From an uncultured Eubacteriales bacterium (lineage in GTDB: Bacteria; Bacillota; Clostridia; Oscillospirales; CAG-382): 6,868 nt of DNA. Location: the NCBI GenBank assembly GCA_900554405.1, contig USHI01000071.1, forward strand, positions 1-6,868, given 5' to 3'. The notes below the pieces were generated by a model. It was not told the DNA's origin, made no database searches, and was given only the letters and a program-made list of their open reading frames with translations. This document shows positions 1-5,680 of the stretch, one piece after another. Both the position numbers and the translations under genes were made by a program. Every line of letters starts with the position of its first letter. Positions within the stretch are counted from its first letter, which is position 1.

Positions 1-22
1 GTCAAATATAACTTCTAATATC

Positions 23-40
23 ATTTGACGTGTGTCAAAT
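23..40. promoter_or_regulatory. Inverted repeat, candidate operator upstream of glycerate kinase
   Basis: The half-sites ATTTGAC (23-29) and GTCAAAT (34-40) form a perfect 7-bp inverted repeat around a GTGT spacer, and a third copy of GTCAAAT lies at 1-7. The centre sits about 70 bp upstream of the start point expected from the -10 box at 90-95, a position more typical of activator than of repressor sites. Glycerate kinase genes are often controlled by CdaR-type sugar-diacid regulators, but I cannot match this sequence to a known CdaR site. The operator role is inferred from symmetry and position only. Confidence 0.4.
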
Positions 41-86
41 AATATGCATACTTCTTTTATTCACCAGTTCCTCTCCGCTGTTTTCA

Positions 87-95
87 TGTTATAAT
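87..95 (+). promoter_or_regulatory. Extended -10 promoter for glycerate kinase
   Basis: TATAAT at 90-95 is a perfect sigma-A -10 hexamer, preceded by TG at 87-88 to give the extended form TGnTATAAT. No good -35 is present: the best candidate with 16-bp spacing is TTCCTC at 68-73 (three of six matches). An extended -10 promoter with a poor -35 fits dependence on an activator, perhaps acting at the inverted repeat at 23-40. The predicted start is near 102, giving a leader of about 60 nt. Confidence 0.6.
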
Positions 96-148
96 GAAGC
101 ATGTCATCCGGTTCCGCCTGGTGACATGTAATACAACCATCAGATATC

Positions 149-157
149 AGGAGGAGA
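149..157 (+). promoter_or_regulatory. Strong Shine-Dalgarno of glycerate kinase
   Basis: AGGAGGAGA lies 6 nt before the ATG at 164. It is close to the ideal anti-16S complement and fixes the start of the kinase gene. Confidence 0.8.
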
Positions 158-163
158 GTATAC

Positions 164-1294
164 ATGAACGTTGTTATTGCCATCGATTCTTTTAAAGGAA
201 GCATGACTTCCCTTGAGGCCGGGGAGAGTGCCTCTGCCGGAATCCGGCGCATATATCCGGATGCAGATATCACCATCCGCCCACTTGCAGACGGTGGCGA
301 AGGCACGGTGGACGCTTTGACGCTTGGCTGTGGCGGCACATGCACACAGGTATGCGTAACCGGGCCTCTTGAAAAACCGGTGCTTTGCAGTTACGGCATT
401 CTGGATGCTGGCAAAACTGCAGTCATCGAAATGTCCGGAGCTGCCGGAATTACACTCCTTTCCGAAACCGAACGGAATCCTTTGTATACAACGACCTACG
501 GGGTTGGGGAAGTCATCAGAGACGCCATTGCCAGAGGCTGCAGACATTTTATTATAGGAATCGGCGGAAGTGCCACAAACGATGGAGGAACCGGTATGCT
601 GCAGGCACTGGGATTTGACCTGCTGGATCAGGAAGGGGTTCCGGTACGTCATGGTGCTCTGGGCTTAAAGGATCTGGCTGTAATTTCAGACTCCCATGCG
701 CTGCCGGAACTGAAAGAGTGTACGTTTCGGATTGCCTGCGATGTGACAAATCCGCTTTGCGGCGAAAACGGCGCGGCGCGGGTGTTTGCGCGGCAGAAGG
801 GCGCTTCCGAACGCGAAATATCGCTTTTGGACGAATATGCCGCTTCCTTTGCTCACGCCGTGGGTATAGATCCGCTTTCCGCCGGCGCAGGCGCGGCAGG
901 CGGTACGGGCGGCGCGCTTATATCCGTGCTCGGCGCGGAGTTCGTTTCCGGCGCTTCGCTTCTCACGGGGGCAGAACGCTTCCGCGAGGCGCTTTCGGGC
1001 GCTTCGCTCGTTCTCACCGGCGAGGGCAATACCGACGGGCAGACTGCCTCCGGCAAGCTTGTCTGTGCGGTGGCGGATGCGGCAAAGGGCGCCGGAGTGC
1101 CCTGCGTTGCCATTTCCGGCGGGCTTTCCTCCGGGTGCGAGCTGCTTTACAGCCACGGTGTCACGGCGATGTTTTCGCTGTGCAGCCGCCCCGCAAGCCT
1201 TGAATACTGCATGGAAAACGCTGGGTTGCTTATGGAATCCGCGGCATACAATGTTGCAAGGCTCGTTTCCGCTTCGGCGGGGGAAAAACAATAA
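164..1294 (+). CDS. glxK: Glycerate kinase, type II (GlxK/GarK family)
   Basis: The 376-residue protein has the usual family length. It phosphorylates D-glycerate with ATP in the cytoplasm; GlxK/GarK enzymes of E. coli make 2-phosphoglycerate, which enters lower glycolysis. Family landmarks are all present: DSFKGSMTS (8-16), GIGGSATNDGGTGM (132-145), CDVTNPLCGENGAA (192-205), GAAGGTGG (243-250) and LTGEGNTDGQTASGKL (284-299). The start is supported by a strong Shine-Dalgarno sequence. The gene appears monocistronic and is convergent with the sortase. Odd feature: codon usage switches within the gene. Residues 1-198 use GGA for 9 of 27 Gly, GCG for 1 of 19 Ala and CTG for 9 of 20 Leu; residues 199-376 use GGA for 1 of 26, GCG for 13 of 33 and CTG for 2 of 19. 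The frame is continuous, so this is a mosaic rather than a broken gene. The family call is firm; the exact product isomer is not proven. Confidence 0.93.
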   Translation: MNVVIAIDSFKGSMTSLEAGESASAGIRRIYPDADITIRPLADGGEGTVDALTLGCGGTCTQVCVTGPLEKPVLCSYGILDAGKTAVIEMSGAAGITLLSETERNPLYTTTYGVGEVIRDAIARGCRHFIIGIGGSATNDGGTGMLQALGFDLLDQEGVPVRHGALGLKDLAVISDSHALPELKECTFRIACDVTNPLCGENGAARVFARQKGASEREISLLDEYAASFAHAVGIDPLSAGAGAAGGTGGALISVLGAEFVSGASLLTGAERFREALSGASLVLTGEGNTDGQTASGKLVCAVADAAKGAGVPCVAISGGLSSGCELLYSHGVTAMFSLCSRPASLEYCMENAGLLMESAAYNVARLVSASAGEKQ

Positions 1295-1334
1295 AAAAAG
1301 CAGCGTTTCTGCCAAAGCATCGGCGGAAACGCTG
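1293..1334 (-). terminator. Intrinsic terminator of the sortase gene, in the convergent gap
   Basis: CAGCGTTTC (1301-1309) pairs with GAAACGCTG (1326-1334). The stem extends through a G-T pair and GCC/GGC to about 13 bp around an 8-nt loop (1314-1321). On the minus strand the hairpin is followed by a run of seven T (complement of 1293-1299), making a strong terminator for the sortase. On the plus strand the downstream T-tract is interrupted (TTGTATCTT), so it should end kinase transcripts less efficiently. The minus-strand T-run overlaps the TAA stop of the kinase (1292-1294). Confidence 0.82.
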
Positions 1335-1349
1335 TTGTATCTTGCTGCT

Positions 1350-2318
1350 TTATATATCCGTGTTGGGTATAAACGCCGTCAGCACCCCGTGCATGACATA
1401 ACGTTCGCTTCTGTCGGAGGAGACGTTTGCACAGGTCACAAGCGTGCATATGCGTGAATCGGCGCTGTACGGGTTGGTAACGGAAAAGGTGTTGAGCGAG
1501 GTTATCTTTTGCAGGAAGGCAAGGTAATCCTCCGAGCCGGCAAAATCGACATTGATAAAGAACGCCTGATTGTTGCGGTATGCGCTCAGCAGCTTGTAAA
1601 TGTAAATGCCTTCTTCGCGGTAGACTTCGATGGTGAGCGTTTTTGCTTCGGTATTGCGGTTCGCACTTTCCATGAATGTCTTTAATGTCCGGAACATTGT
1701 ACCGTTCTTCATGCAGTGACCGTAAAAGACACTGTTGTAATTTTCGGGATAATTGTCCGAAAGACGGAAATCGGCAAAAACGCTGCCGGAATCGGTATAA
1801 TTGCCCTGGAAATCGTGGTTGAGGTAATAATCGTTGTCGTCGCTCTTCATAACGGGGTAATCGATCCGCGTGTGGCTGACATATATCCAGGCATAGGTAG
1901 AAGGGTATCTCGACCTCATGGAAAGAAAGTTGTAATAATACTTGCTCTGCCTGTCGCGATCCTCTACCGAATCGACATCACCGATATAGTTTTTGTAATT
2001 GCCGCCGGAATCAAGCATTTCGCGCAGGGTAAACATGGATGCCGGTTCGAGCAGGGGCGAAGAACGCTTTACCGCCGAGGTGTTCACGTCGGCACGGATG
2101 GAATCGTATTTATCGTTGGTGTCGCGTGTTTCGATATAGCCGGATACCAGCATATAAAGCGAATAGGAAAACACAGCGAGGCAAAGCGCGATCAGCAGAC
2201 AGCGAAGCAGAAGCGAAGGTAAAAGCTCCTTTTTATCGCCCGAGGCATCGCCGCCGACATCGGCAGAGGTGAACCCGGCAAACGAATCCTTAAAAGAGCC
2301 GTGAGCGTTGTCCTGCAA
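1350..2318 (-). CDS. Class B sortase (SrtB-like membrane transpeptidase)
   Basis: This 322-residue cysteine transpeptidase of the extracytoplasmic face cleaves a sorting motif in secreted proteins and joins them to the peptidoglycan precursor or to pilin subunits. An acidic cytoplasmic tail of about 35 residues precedes a single membrane segment (36-58), then a linker, then the catalytic domain from about residue 125. The triad is visible: His201 in YGHCMKNGTMF, Cys296 in TLVTC, and Arg306 in SERYVMHG. The YGHxMKxGxMF plus TLxTC combination points to class B rather than class A, C or D. The protein is longer than many SrtB proteins because of the N-terminal tail and linker. The start is TTG, set by a perfect AAAGGAGG 8 nt upstream. 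It has its own promoter and terminator, so it is monocistronic. No sorting-signal substrate is encoded in the window, so the recognised motif is unknown. Confidence 0.9.
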   Translation of the reverse strand: MQDNAHGSFKDSFAGFTSADVGGDASGDKKELLPSLLLRCLLIALCLAVFSYSLYMLVSGYIETRDTNDKYDSIRADVNTSAVKRSSPLLEPASMFTLREMLDSGGNYKNYIGDVDSVEDRDRQSKYYYNFLSMRSRYPSTYAWIYVSHTRIDYPVMKSDDNDYYLNHDFQGNYTDSGSVFADFRLSDNYPENYNSVFYGHCMKNGTMFRTLKTFMESANRNTEAKTLTIEVYREEGIYIYKLLSAYRNNQAFFINVDFAGSEDYLAFLQKITSLNTFSVTNPYSADSRICTLVTCANVSSDRSERYVMHGVLTAFIPNTDI

Positions 2319-2326
2319 AACGAACG

Positions 2327-2334
2327 CCTCCTTT
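2327..2334 (-). promoter_or_regulatory. Shine-Dalgarno deciding the TTG start of the sortase
   Basis: On the minus strand AAAGGAGG ends 8 nt before TTG (2318-2316). No ATG or GTG lies at a suitable distance, so the TTG is chosen as the start. The near-perfect ribosome binding site probably compensates for the weak start codon. Confidence 0.75.
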
Positions 2335-2342
2335 CACCCTAT

Positions 2343-2371
2343 ATTATACGCAAAGTTGCACTAAAAAGCAA
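2343..2371 (-). promoter_or_regulatory. Sigma-A-type promoter of the sortase
   Basis: Read on the minus strand, TTGCTT (2371-2366) and TATAAT (2348-2343) are separated by 17 bp. The -10 is perfect; the -35 keeps only TTG. The expected start near 2336 gives a very short leader of about 17 nt that begins just before the Shine-Dalgarno sequence. Confidence 0.6.
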
Positions 2372-2386
2372 GCCGTGAGGCGCTTT
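2365..2386. repeat. Imperfect inverted repeat overlapping the sortase -35
   Basis: AAAGC (2365-2369) and GCC (2372-2374) pair with GGC (2379-2381) and GCTTT (2382-2386), giving an 8-bp stem with an AA bulge and a GTGA loop. It overlaps the sortase -35 and lies about 55 bp upstream of the tig -35. A regulator bound here could affect the sortase promoter. It could also be a terminator relic: read on the minus strand it is followed by a short T-run. No gene immediately upstream would use it as a terminator on either strand. Confidence 0.35.
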
Positions 2387-2440
2387 ATTTCAAAAATCGT
2401 TACAAAACAATTCCGCGCGGGAAAATTTCGGGAAAAACGG

Positions 2441-2468
2441 TTGACTTTTCGCGCGATTGGTATAGAAT
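2441..2468 (+). promoter_or_regulatory. Sigma-A-type promoter of the tig-clpP-clpX operon
   Basis: TTGACT (2441-2446, five of six matches) and TAGAAT (2463-2468, five of six) are separated by 16 bp. The predicted start is near 2475, about 40 nt before the tig ATG. I see no paired CtsR heptads or HrcA (CIRCE) inverted repeat around it, so a housekeeping promoter is the simplest reading. Confidence 0.7.
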
Positions 2469-2513
2469 GTAAAATAGTGTTTTATGATTACTTTCCGGAG
2501 GAACGAAAGAACA

Positions 2514-3794
2514 ATGGCTATCAAAGCAAAACAGCTCGAAAAAAACAAATATGAATTCAGCTTCACTATCGAAAAGCCGGTGTTCGATGCCGAGATCGAA
2601 AAGGTCTACCGCAAGAACGCACCCAAGATGAACATACCCGGCTTCCGCAGGGGCAAGGCTCCCAGGCACATTATCGAAAAGATGTACGGCGCAACCGTAT
2701 TTTATGATGAAGCACTCGACAATCTTCTCCCCGAAGCATATGAAAAGGCTCTCGGCGAAACCAAGCTCGAAGCGGTCAGCCGCCCGGAACTGGATATTGT
2801 CTCTATCGACGATAACGGCGTATGCCTGAAAGCGGCGGTGTGGGTCAAGCCGGAGGTCGAAATTTCCGAATACAAGGGCATTACCGTGGATAGGGAAGCC
2901 GTAAACGTTACCGAAGAGGACATACTCAAAGAGATCGACCTCACCCGCGAACGCAACGCCCGTATGCTCACTGTCGAAGATCGTGCAGCGGCGGACGGCG
3001 ACACAGCCGTGATCGATTTCGAAGGATTTGTGGACGGTGTCGCGTTCGAAGGCGGCAAGGGCGAAAACTATTCGCTCCGGCTCGGCAGCGGCAGCTTTTT
3101 CCCCGGGTTCGAAGATCAGGTTATCGGCCATAAGACCGGCGAGGAATTCGATATCAACGTCACCTTCCCGGAGGAATACGGGGCGGAAAACCTTGCCGGC
3201 AAGGCAGCCGTGTTCAAAATAAAGCTTCACGAGATCAAGGTCAAGGAGCTCCCCGTGCTCGATGATGAATTTGTAAAGGACGTTTCCGAATTCAACACCG
3301 TGGACGAATACAAAGAGGATGTTAAGAAGCACCTCACCGAACGCCGCGAGGCTCAGGAGGACAACAAGGTCGAAAACGCGCTTATCAATGCGCTGCTCGA
3401 AAATACCACCGTCGATATCCCTCAGTGCATGATAGATAACGAGGTGGACGGCTATGTCCGCGATTACGAATACAGACTTCGCTCCCAGGGCGGCAGCCTT
3501 GATATGTACTTCAAGTACACCGGCATGACAATGGAACAGCTCCGCGAAAACTTCAAGGCGGATGCCGAAAAGCAGGTCAAGACACGCCTCGCGCTCGGCA
3601 AGGTTGCCAAATCCGAAAAGCTCAAGGCGCTCAAAAAGGATCTTGATGCCGAATACAAGAAGATAGCCTCGGGCTATAATGTTGATGTCGAAACCGTCAA
3701 GACGAGCATTCCCGCCGAAAGCATCAGCGAGGATATCGTGCTTCGCAAGGCAGTGGACTTCATCAAGGAAAACGCCGTTATCAACCAAAAATAA
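2514..3794 (+). CDS. tig: Trigger factor, ribosome-associated chaperone and prolyl isomerase
   Basis: Trigger factor binds the ribosome at protein L23 by the exit tunnel and shields emerging chains. The 426-residue product matches the usual 425-435. The ribosome-binding signature GFRRGKAP is at residues 43-50, the same position as in E. coli. The N-terminal domain covers about 1-115. The FKBP-type isomerase domain (about 160-243) begins with GDTAVIDFEGFVDG and contains the PGFEDQVIGHKTGE segment. The helical C-terminal chaperone domain (about 245-426) is rich in Lys and Glu. An in-frame ATG at 2484 would add 10 residues, but the GGAGG ribosome site (2497-2501) lies inside that extension, so 2514 is preferred; its 12-nt spacing is slightly long. 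First gene of the operon, with clpP starting 18 nt after its stop. Codon usage is like the downstream genes. Confidence 0.96.
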   Translation: MAIKAKQLEKNKYEFSFTIEKPVFDAEIEKVYRKNAPKMNIPGFRRGKAPRHIIEKMYGATVFYDEALDNLLPEAYEKALGETKLEAVSRPELDIVSIDDNGVCLKAAVWVKPEVEISEYKGITVDREAVNVTEEDILKEIDLTRERNARMLTVEDRAAADGDTAVIDFEGFVDGVAFEGGKGENYSLRLGSGSFFPGFEDQVIGHKTGEEFDINVTFPEEYGAENLAGKAAVFKIKLHEIKVKELPVLDDEFVKDVSEFNTVDEYKEDVKKHLTERREAQEDNKVENALINALLENTTVDIPQCMIDNEVDGYVRDYEYRLRSQGGSLDMYFKYTGMTMEQLRENFKADAEKQVKTRLALGKVAKSEKLKALKKDLDAEYKKIASGYNVDVETVKTSIPAESISEDIVLRKAVDFIKENAVINQK

Positions 3795-3812
3795 TCGAAA
3801 GGTCTGGTCAAT

Positions 3813-4403
3813 ATGTCATTGGTACCGATGGTCGTCGAACAAACGGCGCGCGGAGAACGCTCCTACGATATTTTTTCGCGCCTGCTTAACGACAGGATAG
3901 TATTCATAGGCGAGGAGATAAACGACACCGTTGCCTCGCTCGTGGTGGCACAGCTGCTGTTCCTCGAAAGTCAGGATCCGGAAAAGGAAATATCGCTTTA
4001 TATCAATTCCCCCGGCGGAAGCATCAGCGCGGGCATGGCGATATACGACACAATGAACTATATCAAATGCCCTGTCAGTACTATCTGCATCGGTATGTGT
4101 GCAAGCATGGCTGCGTTCCTTCTTGCCTGCGGCGAAAAGGGGCGCAGGATCGCTTTGCCGCATTCCAAGATAATGATCCACCAGCCGCTTATCGGCGGGA
4201 ATTATCGCGATCAGGCGACTAATCTCGAAATTGAAGCGGCCGAAATGCTGCGCACCCGCGAAATGCTGAACGATATCCTGGCATCCGTCACCGGCAAGAG
4301 CCGCGAACAGATCGATGCCGATACGGACAGGAACAACTATATGGATGCCCTCACCGCAAAGGAATATGGGCTCGTGGACAACGTTATCGGGAAGAGAGAA
4401 TGA
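3813..4403 (+). CDS. clpP: ClpP, ATP-dependent Clp protease proteolytic subunit
   Basis: This is the serine peptidase that forms two stacked heptamers and degrades substrates threaded in by ClpX. At 196 residues it has the typical mature length with almost no propeptide. The triad is Ser98 in GMCASM, His123 in MIHQP and Asp172 in DTDRN, matching the usual spacing. The oxyanion-region SPGGS is at 66-70. Departures from the common consensus: GMCASMAAF instead of GMAASMGA-like sequence, HQPLIGG instead of HQPSGG or HQPLGG, and four cysteines (86, 92, 96, 106) around the active-site strand. All catalytic residues are intact, so it should be active. The ribosome site AAAGG (3798-3802) is modest and 10 nt from ATG. 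The gene sits between tig and clpX, a common arrangement in bacteria, and probably shares their transcript. Confidence 0.96.
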   Translation: MSLVPMVVEQTARGERSYDIFSRLLNDRIVFIGEEINDTVASLVVAQLLFLESQDPEKEISLYINSPGGSISAGMAIYDTMNYIKCPVSTICIGMCASMAAFLLACGEKGRRIALPHSKIMIHQPLIGGNYRDQATNLEIEAAEMLRTREMLNDILASVTGKSREQIDADTDRNNYMDALTAKEYGLVDNVIGKRE

Positions 4404-4409
4404 TCCGCT

Positions 4410-5657
4410 ATGGCAAAAAGCAATAAAATATGCGGCTTCTGCGGCAGACCTACCGACCATGTCACCACGCTCGGGATCGAGGGCAACAGGATCGATTTCT
4501 GCGACGAATGCCTTTCGCTTTGCTGCGAAATAGCCGCGGAATACGAAGAAACGCTCGCCTCCGGCGACAACTCATCAGAAAAAGCGGCGGCAGAGCACAA
4601 GGGCGCGAATCTGATAAAGCTGCCCAAACCGGCGGAGCTGAAAGCCGAGCTGGACAAGTATGTTATCGGTCAGGACGAAGCGAAAAGGACACTTTCCGTC
4701 GCCGTTTACAACCATTACAAGCGTATAAACGCGCTTGCGGCAGCGGGCGGTAAGCCGTCGGAAGACGATGTAGAGATCGGCAAAAGCAATATCCTTCTGC
4801 TCGGGCCCACGGGCGTCGGCAAAACTCTGCTGGCGCAGACGCTTGCACGGATGCTGGATGTGCCCTTTGCCATAGCCGATGCGACAACGCTTACCGAAGC
4901 CGGATATGTCGGCGAGGATGTTGAAAATATCCTTCTTCGGCTTATTCAGGCGGCGGATTTCGATGTGAGCAAGGCGGAACGGGGGATCATCTTTATCGAC
5001 GAAATAGATAAGATCTCCCGCAAGAGCGAAAACCGCTCTATCACCCGCGATGTTTCGGGCGAGGGCGTTCAGCAGGCTCTGTTGAAGATAGTGGAGGGAA
5101 CCGTTTCCAACGTTCCTCCGCAGGGCGGCAGAAAGCACCCGAACCAGGAATTTATTCAGATCAATACCGCAAACATACTTTTTATCTGCGGCGGTGCGTT
5201 TGACGGTATGCGCGAGATCGTGGAAAATCGTCTCGGCAGGGCGACAGTCGGCTACAACGCGCCCACGCTTTCCGCTGCGGAACGCAAAAAGAGCGCCGAC
5301 CTTCACAAGGTAACCCAGCAGGATATCATCAAATACGGTCTTATTCCGGAGCTTGTCGGCAGGCTTCCCGTCATAACCGTGCTCGACCCGCTGGATAAGG
5401 AAGCGCTTGTCCGCATCCTTACGGAACCGAAAAACGCGCTTACAAAGCAATATAAAAAGCTTTTCGAATACGACGGAGTGGAGCTCGAATTCACGCCCGA
5501 AGCACTCGATGCCATCGCCGAAAAGGCTGCTGCGCTCCAAAACGGTGCGCGCGGGCTCCGGTCGGTGACAGAAAAGATAATGAACGGCTATATGTTCGAT
5601 ATCCCCTCGAACCCGGAAACGAAAAAGCTTGTAATAACAAAAGAAATGATCGGATAA
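4410..5657 (+). CDS. clpX: ClpX, AAA+ unfoldase of the ClpXP protease
   Basis: The hexameric ATPase recognises, unfolds and feeds substrates into ClpP. The 415-residue product is of normal length. The N-terminal zinc domain has Cys8, Cys11, Cys31 and Cys34. The AAA+ module shows Walker A GPTGVGKT (132-139), pore-1 GYVG (165-168), Walker B IIFIDEID (193-200), the RKH loop (241-243), the arginine finger in ELVGRLPV (Arg318) and sensor 2 in GARGLRS (379-385). Unusual: the ClpP-docking loop, IGF in most ClpX proteins, reads VGY at 280-282 (followed by NA). That remains a hydrophobic-Gly-aromatic tripeptide, so docking probably persists. The start lies 6 nt after the clpP stop, with only a weak purine-rich ribosome site (4393-4400) inside the clpP end, suggesting translational coupling. 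Confidence 0.96.
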   Translation: MAKSNKICGFCGRPTDHVTTLGIEGNRIDFCDECLSLCCEIAAEYEETLASGDNSSEKAAAEHKGANLIKLPKPAELKAELDKYVIGQDEAKRTLSVAVYNHYKRINALAAAGGKPSEDDVEIGKSNILLLGPTGVGKTLLAQTLARMLDVPFAIADATTLTEAGYVGEDVENILLRLIQAADFDVSKAERGIIFIDEIDKISRKSENRSITRDVSGEGVQQALLKIVEGTVSNVPPQGGRKHPNQEFIQINTANILFICGGAFDGMREIVENRLGRATVGYNAPTLSAAERKKSADLHKVTQQDIIKYGLIPELVGRLPVITVLDPLDKEALVRILTEPKNALTKQYKKLFEYDGVELEFTPEALDAIAEKAAALQNGARGLRSVTEKIMNGYMFDIPSNPETKKLVITKEMIG

Positions 5658-5669
5658 CGCCGGTCGCAT

Positions 5670-5675
5670 AAGGAG
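5670..5675 (+). promoter_or_regulatory. Shine-Dalgarno of the nucleotidyltransferase gene
   Basis: AAGGAG ends 5 nt before the ATG at 5681. It is stronger than the sites of clpP and clpX, so this gene does not need coupling to clpX for its translation. Confidence 0.65.
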
Positions 5676-5680
5676 TTATA

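Noticed and set aside
164..1294. Frameshift or pseudogene in glycerate kinase
   Set aside because: Despite the codon-usage switch, the frame is continuous, the length is normal and every family motif is intact.
686..1315. Open frame antisense to the second half of glycerate kinase
   Set aside because: It arises from the GCG/GGC-rich codons there and is rich in Arg/Ala; no ribosome site or motif.
2413..2420. CCGCGCGG palindrome as an operator
   Set aside because: Too short and simple to separate from chance in GC-rich sequence, with no second copy.
2430..2460. CtsR operator at the tig-clpP promoter
   Set aside because: Only one loose match around TTGACTTT, which is the -35 box itself; the tandem heptads typical of CtsR sites are missing.
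2484..2513. Upstream ATG as the true start of trigger factor
   Set aside because: It would place the GGAGG ribosome site inside the coding region and leave the ATG without one; the start at 2514 also puts GFRRGKAP at residues 43-50 as in E. coli.
2400..3788. 462-residue open frame antisense to tig
   Set aside because: It is an exact shadow of tig, is low in recognisable motifs and rich in Phe/Val/Leu as expected from the complement of Lys/Glu codons, and has no ribosome site. Trigger factor on the plus strand explains the region fully.
4575..5669. Long open frame antisense to clpX
   Set aside because: Shadow frame caused by codon bias in clpX; no family motifs and no start signal.
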